This document shows positions 23,074 to 37,048 of a stretch of DNA of 64,000 bases, in pieces. The DNA is taken from the NCBI GenBank assembly GCA_007026445.1, contig VDMD01000076.1, forward strand, positions 61,441 through 125,440. The letters run 5' to 3'. The stretch's first letter is position 1. The number at the start of each line of letters is the position of its first letter. The translations under genes were made by a program, and so were the position numbers. This DNA comes from Schizophyllum amplum (Eukaryota; Basidiomycota; Agaricomycetes; Agaricales; Schizophyllaceae). The notes below the pieces were generated by a model. It saw nothing but the letters and a program-made list of their open reading frames with translations, did not search any database and had not been told where the DNA came from.

Positions 23074-26000
23074 TTACATGTCGCGTGCTTCTTCCTTGTC
23101 CACGTCCTCGTCTAGCCAGTACGGAAGCGGAATCTCGCGCGTAGCACGGTATTGATCCTGCACGTTTGTGAATACGAGCGACATGGAAAGGGGAGCACAC
23201 AACACGTACCACGTTACCAATATGCTCGTTCTCCAGGCGATCTCAAGAGACAGTAAGCCTCAAAGGGCAATTTAAAGTCAGCCTGGACTCACAGAAGTTC
23301 CACACCCAGCGCCTGGTGATCTCGAGGCCGCCAACGATGAAACTTCGGAGAAGGAAATCCGGACCAGTCTCTGGGACGTAGATAACCCACGCAAAGCGGC
23401 AGAATATGTTATAGAACTGCACTGAGGGTCAGCTCGTATGAAGGGTCCTGCAAGCAGAACAATCTTACGACAGCAACGTAGTAAAGCTTGGAGCAGCGTC
23501 AGTATGCAATGCTCCTTCCGGACGGGCACGTATCTTACATGGATGTGGTGGGTGTACAATAGCTCGTCCCGAAGAAGGAAGGTCGTCGCATTCGCCCGCA
23601 GAATGGACCAGTCCATGAGCAGATCCTAATGCAGCGGTTAGATCGCATTTTGAAGGGAGCGGGGGGCGCTTACCCAGCCGCAGGCAAAGACAGAGTACAT
23701 CAGGGCCACAGCGATGTAAGCGAAGTAAAAGCCTCCACTCCATTCATCTACAGGTGTAGGTGAGTTTATCATCCATAAAACGCTTTAAAGCCTCACCCGT
23801 ATGTCGCCATCGGAAATATAAGAGATACATGACGATCCCGAGGCTGTATTTTCCAGCCTACATTGGATGGCATTGTCAGTTGTCGTTAGCAAGCGGCAGC
23901 GGAAGGTAGGACGCACATTGAGAATGTGCGTCGTCAACCCGGAATCGTAGTAGCGCTTAATTGACTGTATGACACGAATGAAGAACGGTATGGTTCCGAT
24001 CGCAAACAAGGCAGGCCACTCCGCTGATTCCGCCATGCACCGCTCGCGCCACTCCTCATCGAAGTTGATAACGTAGATGCACGGAACTACGTATATGTGC
24101 GACAACGAGAATACCAGGCTGCTGATCTGATCGCTGAGAAAGGCGTGAGCGGAAGGTCATGGATGCCTGGGGTTAAGATCACACCCAAGCCAGAAATCGG
24201 CGAACTAGGGGGAAAAGTTAGATACGAGAGCATCTAAGAACAAACGATCAACGTACATCAACACGGCGCGTGCCGGAGACAAAGAGACGGCCAGAAGTTC
24301 TCAGAAGCCAGTACCGTGACGGCCGGGAGTCGATAGGCAGAGGGTTAACAAGCATAAGGACGACAACCCCAAGCCAGACCAGCGGCCACAGTTCGGGTTG
24401 GCCAACGCGATAAAAGGTCAGGAAGAATGCCCAGCAAAGCGCCGCAAGCAGACGTGTCGGCATCTACAGAGCATGAACTGACGCGCGATACCTGGCAAAG
24501 TGTGAGCGCACCTCGAAGTATTCCCGAAAGTCGAGGCGCGTCCGCATATCGAGACCTGACATGGCTTAGCAACAACTCTTCGCTGGCCTGCAGTAAAACA
24601 CATACCGAAAATGAACGCGTAGTTAATGCGTGTATGCGCCCAAACGAGTATGTTGTGTCCAATGAATATCGCCAGCAGGACGGGGAGAAGAAAGATCCCA
24701 TAGATGAGCAGCAACGCATCCCAGGCCGGCAGCTCTTCACGGACGGAGGCCTGAGAGACTGTGACATGCGTAGCAATCAATTAGGTAGTGAAGTAATTCC
24801 ACAGCATGCTTGAACGCACCAAAGTAGATCCCCAGCGCCAAAGGCGGGAGCGACACACCGATCCCAATACCAGTGCGCAAAGTGCTGAAGTGATGAGTTT
24901 TCTGCGTCGTGGCCGCACGCAAGCGGGACGTCGCGCGCTTCTTGTCGCCATCCGCTATGCACACTGTCAGCCGCGGTACATTGGGTCAAACAAAGGTGCG
25001 TACTGAAGCGAGACGCATATAGGCTTTCCATCTCGGTCATCATCTGCTTGATCTTACAATCAGAGGCGAAGGCGCTATTGTCAACCTTCTCTCGCATATA
25101 GAGGTCGCTGCAGACGATCTGCCGCCTATGGGTGAGTGACGCGCGATCAATGCGCACAGCGAGAACGAACCTTGGTGACCTTCTGGAACTTCTTCAACGC
25201 TTTGCGAAAGCCAGTAATGTTCAGAATCTGAAAGCCGGTCAGCACCCGTACCTCTGACAGCAGCCGATCTATCCGTACGCGGTAGTTCTGTAGTAATTCC
25301 AAGGCTCTATAGAATGCAGTCGGCCACTCAGTCACGATCAGACCCTGCGATTATCAACATACCTGTAATGCTCCGCAACAGCCTGCTTCAACCTCCTCTT
25401 CGCATGCTGGTAATCATCCGGGTCCACGATCCCCGGGAGCCTCCAAAAGGTTGATGACGCCGAGTGGTCGCGCTTGTGCGTATTCCTCTTCGCAAATCCT
25501 TTCTCAATGTCCGCGTTATCAAAGCCTTCGACCGGCGCGTTCGCGTACCCTGTCGGCGTGCTCGAGTACCCCGTCGGCGTCGGGCTCAGCGTGCTGTTCG
25601 GCGATGGCTTCGCGCTAAAGATCCTAGACCGCAGGTTCGGCGGCAGCGACGGGGGCACCCAAGATCGCGCTCTGAGCTGGGCCTGTAGGTAATGGCGTGA
25701 GCAGAGCGCGTGACAGCAAAAGCTTGATTCTGCTTACATCGAGCAGTTCGCGATGGTCAGCCAGCTCGTTCAACTGCTCCCTCAGCAGCGTCGTGCGCTC
25801 CTGAAGTTCCTTCTCCCGCGCCACATAGAACTTCTCGATCTTCTCCCGCTCATTATCCAACAGCGCGAAGAAACCCATCTCGAGCGGCGACAAGAGCGTC
25901 AGCAGCGTCGCATAGCTCGCCGCCGTGGTGAAGGGCTGCGGGGTCGTCGTCAGCAGGCGCATAGCACCTATATAGACGGTCAGTCAGCGCCATTCATATA

Positions 26001-26733
26001 TCTACATCGTAACCCCGAGCCATACCATGCATCGAGAACCCAGTCCCCCGCCTCTGCATCCCCGGCATCCGGCTCATCGTCTCCGTCATCCTTCTCATCA
26101 ACGACGCCCCATGGCTCGTCGGATGGCTGCGCGCCGTCGGCCCCGACGCGTGCGACGTATGGGCCGATGCGTGCGACGTATGGGCCGACGCATGCGACGT
26201 ATACGACGCCTCCCCTCTCCCGCCCTCGTCCTCTTGCGGCACATCGAGGTAGATGTGGCCCCGCGGCTCTTCCGCCACCTCGCCCGGCTCCTCCGTCACC
26301 TCTGTGATCTCCTCCGGCAAGAAGCGCGGCGCACAGGCTGTCTGCGACGGTTCCAGCGGGGACACAGCCACGTGGAACCCTGCAGGGGAGACGGGTGGCG
26401 CGCTGTCGATGGGCGAGGCAGGGTACGCCCCGTCAGTGGGTAGGCCGGCATGCGCCTGGCCCTCCTGTGCCAAGCGCACTCGTGCGATACATTTCTTCAG
26501 GGCGCGGTAGTCACTAGCATCTCAACAGTCAGTCGGACGGGTATGCGAAGCACGACAATGCTTACATGTAGGCCTTCTTCCACTCGGGTGTCTGGAAGTC
26601 GAGTTAGTAGAATTTGAGGCAACACAGCACATATCCACACACCTGGACTTCCTCGAGATACCTGTGAAGCAAATCCACTGTCACTAACTAGCAGAACGAC
26701 GAATATGAAGGTCACTCACTTGGCAAACTTCAT
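23074..26733 (-). CDS. SYG1: SYG1/XPR1-family phosphate exporter (SPX and EXS domains)
   Basis: Membrane protein of the yeast Syg1/animal XPR1 family; XPR1 exports inorganic phosphate. The start at 26733 gives MKFAKYLEEVQ and, across two short introns, TPEWKKAYM and DYRALKKCI, the classic SPX N-terminal helices. A long low-complexity insert follows, with repeats of TSHASAH near 26150-26200. The rest of SPX is present (GFFALLDNEREKIEKFYVAR, FRKALKKFQKVTK). Hydrophobic helices follow from about 24900, then LVNPLPIDSRPSRYWLLR, FADFWLGDQ, ECAESAEW-like MAESAEWPALF, IQSIKRYYDSG, HILNAGKYSLG, WDLLMDWS and GLEITRRWVWNF, the EXS-domain signature. The C-terminus ends DKEEARDM. Localisation to plasma membrane or Golgi is inferred from the family. 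Confidence 0.93.
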
Positions 26734-27129
26734 CGTGCCCGCTCAGACCAGTACATGGGTGTGGCTGGGACTCTCGGTGATCGTGACCGGTATCGGTGGT
26801 CGTGGCCGGTCGCTGGAAAGAAGACGTTCTTTGACCTGGGCGGTCAAAATGATGGCGAGAGGGCGGAAGGGCGTACAGAAATGAGGAGGAGGGCTGGAGG
26901 AGAATATCAATGAGAAGGACGAGTGTACCCCAGGCGTTTATGAGTCCGCTTCTCGCGTTTGTGAGCCCTGCGTCTTGCATGTCGAGCGTGCTTCTTGCCA
27001 AGCCCTTCACCCCGCTCTCCAAACCCCGCCACCCTGTTCCAAGCCCTTCACTCCACTCCAAGCCATCGCAACCAACCTCATGTGCCCATCGCATCCCGCC
27101 TCATGTCGGCAACGCTGTGCACAACGCCC

Positions 27130-27200
27130 AGTTCCGCCATGCACAGCGCCCAGTTCCGCTATGCACCAGCGCCCAGTTCCGCTATGCACCAGCGCCCCAC
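27130..27200. repeat. Tandem repeat, about 23-bp unit, 3 copies
   Basis: The core CCCAGTTCCGCTATGCACCA is repeated three times with minor variation near 27130-27195. Confidence 0.75.
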
Positions 27201-27249
27201 CCCCAGCGCCCATTCCCGACACAACGCGCCCTCACTTAACGCTCATCGC

Positions 27250-27325
27250 CAAGGCCTAGCGCTACTGACCAAGGCCTAGCGCTACCCACCAAGTCTTAGC
27301 GCTACTCACCAAGGCCTAGTGCTTC
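27250..27325. repeat. Tandem repeat, 20-bp unit, about 4 copies
   Basis: The unit CAAGGCCTAGCGCTACTGAC is repeated with one to three substitutions per copy; the last copy is partial. Confidence 0.8.
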
Positions 27326-27561
27326 GCCATGCCCGCAATTATTCGTGAAACCCGCTCAGGGTTCGCTTCTTCTTTACGTGCTCCCCGGGCTCGGTCATTG
27401 TCTCCCGTCCTTCGGAGAAGGGTCGTGGTGTCTCTTCTCAAAAACCACGGTCTTCGTGCTCTGAAGAGAGCGGCGGTACCCATTGACCATGGACACTCCG
27501 TGGGCAATGGATGACCACACCGATCTGCAACGAGCGCGAGCTGCATGCAATCAGTACAGCG

Positions 27562-27618
27562 ATTGTTGAGTCCAGCGATTATTGTTGAGTCCAGCAATTA
27601 TTGTTGAGCCCAGCGATT
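27562..27618. repeat. Tandem repeat, 19-bp unit, 3 copies
   Basis: The unit ATTGTTGAGTCCAGCGATT is repeated three times with single substitutions. Confidence 0.8.
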
Positions 27619-28029
27619 TTCCACAAGCCCCATAACCTGCAATGAGACTCCGCGAGAGCACCCTTCCTCGTCCTGGGCACAATGGTTATGAGCTATTATT
27701 TCAGAAGCGAAACACTGCGAAGCTCACCGTTTGAGCGCTACCGGGAAAGGCAGTGAGCGATAGCCACCGTAGGCTACAGAGAGCATACTGCCATTGTACA
27801 ACGAGCACAACGCCACCCGAGCTCGAGACTCTGCGAAGCCCGTTCTCAAAACGCTCCAGAGATCGATCTGGAGGCAAGTCGTGCAAACCTTCGTCAACCT
27901 CATATCTCTCCAGAAACCTCATCTCTCTCCAGAAACCCAGCGCCGCGAATCAGATAACTTATATGAAGTGCTTCTGGTAAATGGTGGTCAGATAGATGCT
28001 GATTCATGGCCGTAGCGGGGTGGGGGTGG

Positions 28030-28175
28030 ATGCGGAGGATTGAGCAGGGTTGGGGAGGATCGAACAAGGATAGGAGGATCGAACAAGGATAGGAGGATTG
28101 AACAGGGATAGGAGGATTGGACAGGGATAGGAGGATTGAAGATGGATAGGAGGATTGGACAGGGATAGGAAGGAC
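28030..28175. repeat. Tandem repeat, 19-bp unit, 5-7 copies
   Basis: The unit GGATAGGAGGATTGAACAG occurs head to tail at 28068, 28087, 28106, 28125, 28144 and partially at 28163, with degenerate copies upstream. Confidence 0.85.
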
Positions 28176-28680
28176 TGAGCTGGAGAACGAGGACTGAACT
28201 GGATCACGAGTACAAGGAGGACGCATCCGGGCTGAACGTTTGGGAAAGAACTGAATAGCGCGTCAGAATCGGATAGTTGAGGACTGAACTGGACCACGAG
28301 ACTTGCGAGTGAATGTAGACGGTTGCAAGGTATAGCGAGCCTGCGAAAACGCGCGTTAAAGAATTCCAGAATAGCGGCTATCTCAATTGAAGGGGAGCCA
28401 TTCAGTGATAGAATTACAACACGGACGGAATAAACCCATTAAATACATCAGTGCCTATGGTGCCGGGGTTCCAGAGGAGAGGAGCGGTGAGTCAAGTGAT
28501 AGAGGAGAGGGGATGGACAAGAAACAACAACGAAATATGTACGAGTAAGAAAAAGGCGCGGGCGGCACATACGAGGTATCGGGTCCAGCGATCCACGCCG
28601 GTGAAGGGGAAGACGACGTGCACGCAGCGACGTATGTAGGACACGTCCATGCATATCCGACGCCCGAGCGGAAGTGTCGT

Positions 28681-29507
28681 TCATCGATACGACACCTCGT
28701 CCTCCGAGTCGTACGGGTCCGATACGCGGATAGCGCGGTACGTGTAGCCCATGCGCCTGGGCACGCGCTTGCTGAGGGCGCCGAATGAAGAGTCAGATGA
28801 CGTGTCGGAGGAATCGTCGGCGGGGGGCACGACGTGCACGAGGCGGAAGGCGTCCTTGCCGTTGAGGTAGAAGCGGTAAAGGCGCTTCTCGCGGATGAAG
28901 CCGAGCGACTCGTAGAGCGAGAGCGCGGCGAAGTTGTCGTACTCGGTCTCGAGGACGACCTGGGCCACACTAAGTTCATGATGAGCAAGGGAGACAGCGT
29001 ACGCACCTCCTCGACACCATCTTCCTTCATGGCGGATATAGAGTTGCGTACGAGGGCGCTGGCTGGGCAGGGTAAGCGTCGTGGCAGTCAAGACCGCGTA
29101 TTACGCACCGATGCCGCGCTTCCTGTACTGCTTATCGACGCTGAGCATGGCAATGTAACCACGGTTGTTGACCTTGTGCATGGACTGCTTGCAGACAATG
29201 ACACCGACGGGCACGCTGGAGTCATCCGCCGGATAAGCCTGTGTGAAGTTGGAGAGGCACAGTAAGCAGACTGGAGATACCTACGGGGGCCCGGCGAGGC
29301 ACTGACGAGGAAGGCGAGGTGTGGCCTGCAAAACGCGCGTTAGCGATTGAGCGCGTTCAAAGGAGGGGACGGCGCTTACCATTGCTGAAGAAAGTAGCGG
29401 AATGTGTAGATGACGTATGGTTCGCTCAGCTCGCTCTGGACGAGCGCCATAATGGGCGGGAGATCCTCCTCGCCGGCATACTGACGGTAGACGATGCTCG
29501 AGTTCAT
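28681..29507 (-). CDS. NAA30: NatC catalytic subunit, N-alpha-acetyltransferase 30
   Basis: Co-translationally acetylates N-termini beginning Met-hydrophobic. The start at 29507 reads MNSSIVYRQYAGEEDLPPIM, followed by SEPYVIYTFRYFLQQW, the NatC/Mak3 substrate-site region. The GNAT core is complete: GVIVCKQSMHKVNNRGYIAM, then the acetyl-CoA motif YRKRGIGASALV, then VVLETEYDNFAALSLYESLG and FIREKRLYRFYLNGKDAFRL. Five exons or so; the stop is at 28681. A short acidic, Ser/Asp-rich C-terminal tail extends beyond the usual core. Function is highly conserved across fungi, so confidence is high. Confidence 0.95.
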
Positions 29508-30161
29508 GGCGGCGGGAGACAAGAGCGACCGCAACGCGCACGATCACGTGGCGTTATGTAAAGCCACCGGGCGCCTCGCCTGCCCACGCATACTTAGGCG
29601 CCCAACACACAGCCCGAATGACGCCGGGCACAACCTGCAAAGTTGGGAACAAGGGCATGACGGCACGTGCGGCCCGAAGCCAAGTCTCTCGCGCCACATC
29701 ACTCCCAAGTTGACCCTTTCCTCCTCTGACCATCAACTTGGACAGAATGTGAACATTGGAGCGACCGGATGGGCATCTACTCATGTTCCCGCCTCGTCCC
29801 TTACTTAATTTGAAGACCAGATCCCACTTGGACCCCACGCAGACCAGCAGCCAGCTGTCCTCCGCCTCTCCCCTACACACCACCACCACCCGTCCCTCGT
29901 TGGAACGTAAAACTGTTGAACAGCCAGATTCAACTGCACTCGACAGAAAGCCGCTCCCCGACTCGGTTGATCGAGTCACGGCTGAATAATCAACGCCCAT
30001 GGACGTCAAATTCCCGAGTCGGTCGTTGACGACGGGTGCGTCACATCGGGCCCCGGGCATAAATAGCGACGTCGGAGAGCAGAACAGGACCTCGCCATTT
30101 TCTTGCAACACCCCATCAAAAACTCAGGCGTCACTTCTCAGAGCTCTTGTCCAGCTTAAGT
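29508..30161. other. Divergent intergenic region
   Basis: It separates NAA30 (-) and the second esterase (+) and so contains both promoters. A 185-codon frame on the minus strand here has no motifs or ATG-supported splice structure and is not called. Confidence 0.4.
30059..30067 (+). promoter_or_regulatory. TATA-like box of the second carboxylesterase
   Basis: CATAAATAG lies about 95 bp upstream of the ATG at 30162, a normal distance for a fungal core promoter. Confidence 0.5.
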
Positions 30162-32521
<2,360 letters not shown>

Positions 32522-32806
32522 GGAAGAGCTAGATGTACATATATATCGCTAGATAAAGGGTACTAACTGGGTTGTGAATGGTACCACAGTGATCCCTTGC
32601 AACCACGCGAGGCGGGTCACACACACAAGGACAAACAATTTTGACCTTCGGCCCGATCTCCGGAATATCGAACGGGTGATGCCGACGCGCTTGGTACTTA
32701 GCTTGTTCTGAACCGGTCTCTAGGCATATTTGTTCCTTTGCCGCTTGGCTCGAGTACAGTTAGCCTAACTCAGATTCTCCCAATACTGTAGCACCACGCC
32801 TTCGCT

Positions 32807-34743
32807 ATGCAGGCCAACAAGCGGCCTCGCTTAGAATCGGACGCACCTGCCGGCGAAGAGCCGCAGGCCGTCATCCGTAGCGAGAAGAACTACATCTCCG
32901 AAGGCGATTTCGTTATACGGGTGAGCCCTTTCAATACAGATCATGCCTCATTGGTGTGGCAACTCACACCTACTCATCACTATAGCTTTAATGCGCGCGC
33001 TGACTTGCTTTGAACAGGCAGATGGAACGCTCTTTCGTCTTCACTCCTATCACCTGAAGAGGGCCACCTCCAGCTTTGACGAAGTACTATTACACGATAT
33101 GTCCGGTTCCTCCAATGGGCCAGGCAGGAGTGACGAGAACCCCTTCGTAATGGACGACGACGTGCGGTCCGAAGATATGGACGCCCTCGTATGGTTCTTC
33201 TACGAGTCTGCCTACAAATGGTAAGCAGGAAATCCTTCGAACTTTGACTTCACTAGCTCAACATCCTACTTGTATAGTGGCGACATTCCTGCCAGGTTCA
33301 AAATCCCAACCTGGCATTCCATTCTCAGCGTCGCCGAGAAGTACGTGATGCACCAAGTCGCTCGCGTCGCATGTCACGCGCTCGATCGTATGAACGCACT
33401 CAGCGATGTCAACAAGGTCGCCCTCTGGGTCCGCCACCGGCTCGGCCATGACTGGGCTTATGCGTCGCTAAGGCGGCTTATCGCGCGGGAGGAGCCACTG
33501 TCTTCAGCGGATATCACTTCCCTAGGTCTCCATCCTGCGGCGCACATCGCGAGCGCGCGCGAACAACTGGTGCGCCTGTCGCTTGGTACACAACTCGCTC
33601 AGCTGCAGAAGAAACCTGTGCCTTGCGAGTCGTGTACATGCACCAAGTGTGGGCGTGCCGCAACCTGCTTCAACGGTGTGCATATGTGCGCCGCTCCGAG
33701 TGGCAGCTCATGGGATCTCAGTGGATATCAACTCTCCGAGGACGAATACATCGCAGAGGACCCCGGTACCGTGCTGCACTTCTTCACGTGTCCCAGACAA
33801 TTGAGTCCTCCAATCTCTGCGAGAATCCCGCCCAGCGCTCTCATGGTGGACTCAGTTGTGGCCTTCCTTGATTTATTCGAGGGTAAGAAGGTATTGTCAG
33901 GTTACTGTCATTATCTCAGATTTTCTACAGGTATTGAGGACGCCCCGCCACCTTCTGCATCTCGCCGTTTCACCAAGCTCAATACGGACGGTGACATTTT
34001 CATCCAGGTGATGCATCATCTCGCTCCTACGTACCATGGCTGATTAGCTCCCGCGTTCACCAGGTGGAACAAAGCATTTTCCAGATCCACTCATATCACC
34101 TTATTAGGGCCTCCGCCGTCTTCGCGGATATGTTTATGTTACCCACGGGCGACAATGCACTTAAAGAAGGCAGCTCTGTCAGCGACCCCATCAAGCTGGA
34201 CATCAAAGCGCACGACTTCGAGAACCTGCTCTACTTTTTCTACGACTCTCCCTACGAATGGTACGATTCAATGTCTTGTGCGCGCGAACTCTGCCCTTAC
34301 CCTCGTTGAGGCTTCCCACCGTCGATTCCACCACGATCTCCATGTGGAAGTCGATTCTCCACCTCGCCAACATGTTCGACATGAGTGAGGTCAAGGAAAT
34401 GGCTCTCCACGCTCTTGGTCGTGATGGCGCCCTCGCCGACGTACATAAGGTCGCCCTATGCGTTGAGTACGGGATCAAGCGCACCTGGGCGGAGAGCGCG
34501 TTTTCGCGCGTGTGCGTACGTCCGCACACGCTTACAGGTGACGAAGTCGCAGAGCTGCGCCCTGCCACAGTGGCGGGCATCATCGGTGCGCGGGAGGAGA
34601 TCATCAGGACTGGAGGACCGACGGTACGTCTGGAGCTTGGGCGCGGCCCTGTGACTCCTTTAGTGATGTTTTTTCAGGTCGCGAACATCGAAAGGATCGT
34701 AGCCAATCACTTTCTGAACGGTGATACGTCCCCTGGCGGCTGA
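32807..34743 (+). CDS. Protein with two BTB/POZ-like modules (tandem copy A)
   Basis: The start at 32807 gives MQANKRPRLESDAPAGEEPQ. Module 1: NYISEGDFVIR joins across an intron to DGTLFRLHSYHLKRATSSF, then DMDALVWFFYESAYKW. A helical region follows (SILSVAEKYVMHQVARVACH, VNKVALWVRHRLGHDWAY) with a cysteine-rich patch (CESCTCTKCGRAATC, near 33625-33675). Module 2 starts after an intron (DGDIFIQ, then VEQSIFQIHSYHLIRASAVF), then DFENLLYFFYDSPYEW, MWKSILHLANMFDMSEVKEM and VHKVALCVEYGIKRTWAESA. The C-terminus after the last intron is VANIERIVANHFLNG; the stop is at 34741-34743. Each module looks like the single-BTB proteins expanded in mushrooms, here as an internal duplication. The adjacent gene has the same architecture. 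Role unknown; BTB domains usually mediate dimerisation or Cul3 binding. Confidence 0.85.
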
Positions 34744-35090
34744 ACTCGTTCTTCTATGTGCTCTGCCGAATGATCTGTGCGACTGTCGCGATTCTTGGAA
34801 CTTGCTACTTTCGTGATCAACCTCTGAACGCGAGCCCAAGCTGCGCCTTTCTTGTCCTGCCGCACCACGACCCTGCCGCGTTCCTGATCTCGCCCTTGCA
34901 TGCCTTCTTTGGCCGCCTTTATACCATGACGTGCCGTACAAAGACGACGAACATAGAACAGATGCTTAATGCTTGCTTTGTGCAAGAGATCTTAGGCGCC
35001 TTTGTCAAGTTGGGACTTATATCATGGCGCCCCACAAAGGTCCGCATAAGCCGGCTCGACCTGAACCACCACTTCTCCTCTGCCTATACC
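34744..35090. other. Intergenic spacer between tandem BTB genes
   Basis: About 350 bp without a supported gene; presumably the terminator of copy A and promoter of copy B. Confidence 0.5.
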
Positions 35091-37048
35091 ATGCATCCGA
35101 ACAAGAGACTTCGCGAAGACACTTTCGCTGGCGAGGACACCGGAGAAGCTGCCGTGACACGCAGTGATAAGTACTATATTCCCGGCGGCGATCTCGTTTG
35201 CAAGGTGAGCCTTGGTAGTTTCAATAACAGTAGCAAGACGTATCCTTGACTTCGCCTTATCTGTCTTTTGTCCCAAATCTCGCTTGCAGTCGTGGGCTGA
35301 TGATGATACAGGCAGAGAACACGCTCTTCCGAGTGCATTCCTATCATTTCATGAGAGCATCGCCTGTTTACTGTGTTTACTCGACCCAACGATCGCCTCT
35401 GGAGAGCTTCAATGACACACATCCCCTCAATCTTGCAATACGCGCTCAGGACGCAGCGGCCCTCATGTGGTTCTTTTATGACTCGCCCTATAACTGGTGA
35501 GCACTGAGCCAAAAGCTCATCATATTTTTGCCAGAGCTCGATGGAACTGACTGAGTACTACGTAGGGTCAGCGGGGACAACACTATCCAAGGCCTGTTCA
35601 AAGCATCGACTTGGGAGTCCATCATGCTCGCCGCCGACAAATTAATCATGCCGCAAATCGCTCGTGTTGCCTGCCACACGCTCGATCACCTTCATAGACT
35701 TAGCGACGCCCGCAAAGTTGCCCTCGGGATACGCTACCGCCTAGGACGCGACTGGGTCGCTCCTAACATCAGACGTCTCTTACGGGACGAGAATTCTTTG
35801 AAAGAAGAAGACGTATGTGTGATGGGTCCAAGGATGACGGTGCTCGTTGTAAGAGGGAGGGAGCTTTTGCTGCGTCGTCATATGGTGGAAGTGTTGAATC
35901 AGGCGAAGACAACTTTGAGCTGTGCGGCATGCCTCTGCGACAGCAAGGGACCACCCAGGCCTCGCCTCCGCCATCTTGCACCGAGTCCCAATGCTAGCGG
36001 TACACAGCACCACGCAGGCTCGGAGTGCCATCAGCAGCACGAGGTTCTCCCGAACGACGCGCCCAGCGATGCCTTGGTAGACTCCGTTATTGCAATGACT
36101 AGCCTCTTCCAAGGTGCGACCTGACATAAAACTACGAGTAAAACCTGCTGACATAAACAGGTGTCGACAACGCCCCCGGCCCGCCACCTTCCGCATCACG
36201 CTGCTTCAGAAAGGGTATCCCGAATGGTGACATTTTCATTCAGGTAAGCAATCGTGGCTCATCCTTCACTACTGGAGCTGTTTGACGTTGGGATCTGACG
36301 TTCTCTACATAGGTCGAAGACCGTAAATTTCAGATGCACTCGTACCCTCTCATCAGGGCCTCGCCCTTCTTTGCCAACATGTTCTCCGTTCCCCTAGGAA
36401 ACGGGCAGATTAGAGAAGGCTTCACTGCCGACTGCCCGATCAAGCTCGATATCAGGGCGCACGATTTCGAGAACCTCCTCTACTTCTTCTACGACTCAGC
36501 CTATGAACGGTGTGTCACGTGTGCTACTACAGTATACCCGTTTCCATCTGAACTGACCTAAGCATCGTGTGTAACAGGCTCCCCGGCGCTGTCGACCCCA
36601 CCGCAATTCCAATGTGGGAGTCGACCCTCCACCTCGCCGACATGTTCAACATGCGGGAAGTCAAAGAGGTTGCTCTGCACGCGCTCGGCCGCCCCGGCGC
36701 GCTTGCAGACGTGCACAAAGTCGCCCTATGCATGCGATACAATGTCCCACGTACCTGGGCTGAGACGGCTTTCCTGGCCCTTTGTACGCGCAAGCAGGCG
36801 CCTACGTGGCACGAGATGGCAGAGTTGACTCCAGCTGTGGCGGATGCGATTGTGCAGGCGCGAGAGGAGCTGCTTCGCAGAAATGCACTGGCTTGGATGG
36901 TATGTGCATTTGTGTTGTTGTGAGATGGACAGCAAGCTTATGTGTGATTCGACAGGCACCGGATGCAATACAGCAGATCGTGAACAAACGCTTCCTTGAA
37001 CGACCTGCTACCGCTGCGGTCTCGGGGAAAACTTCTATCGCCACATAG
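35091..37048 (+). CDS. Protein with two BTB/POZ-like modules (tandem copy B)
   Basis: Tandem paralogue of the gene just upstream, with the same start pattern (MHPNKRLREDTFAGEDTGEA). Module 1: YYIPGGDLVCK, then AENTLFRVHSYHFMRASPVY, ALMWFFYDSPYNW, SIMLAADKLIMPQIARVACH and ARKVALGIRYRLGRDWVAPN. The cysteine patch is reduced to SCAACLC near 35920. Module 2: NGDIFIQ, then VEDRKFQMHSYPLIRASPFF, DFENLLYFFYDSAYER, MWESTLHLADMFNMREVKEV and VHKVALCMRYNVPRTWAETA. The C-terminal exon APDAIQQIVNKRFLERPAT ends at the stop 37046-37048. Intron positions match copy A. Module 2 is the better conserved half between the copies, suggesting constraint there. Confidence 0.85.

Larger units (their letters stand above)
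26734..28680. other. Gene-free region rich in minisatellites
   Basis: The stretch lies between the start of SYG1 and the stop of NAA30. It contains four unrelated short tandem-repeat arrays (listed separately) and no recognisable coding sequence. It may include the SYG1 promoter next to 26733. Confidence 0.5.

Noticed and set aside
26010..26479. Possible CRISPR-like or plus-strand repeat gene
   Set aside because: The repeats are codon repeats (TSHASAH) inside the SYG1 SPX insert. Spacing and eukaryotic context exclude CRISPR.
29554..30111. 185-residue minus-strand frame between NAA30 and esterase 2
   Set aside because: It has no recognisable domain and spans the divergent promoter region, including a TATA-like box for the esterase.
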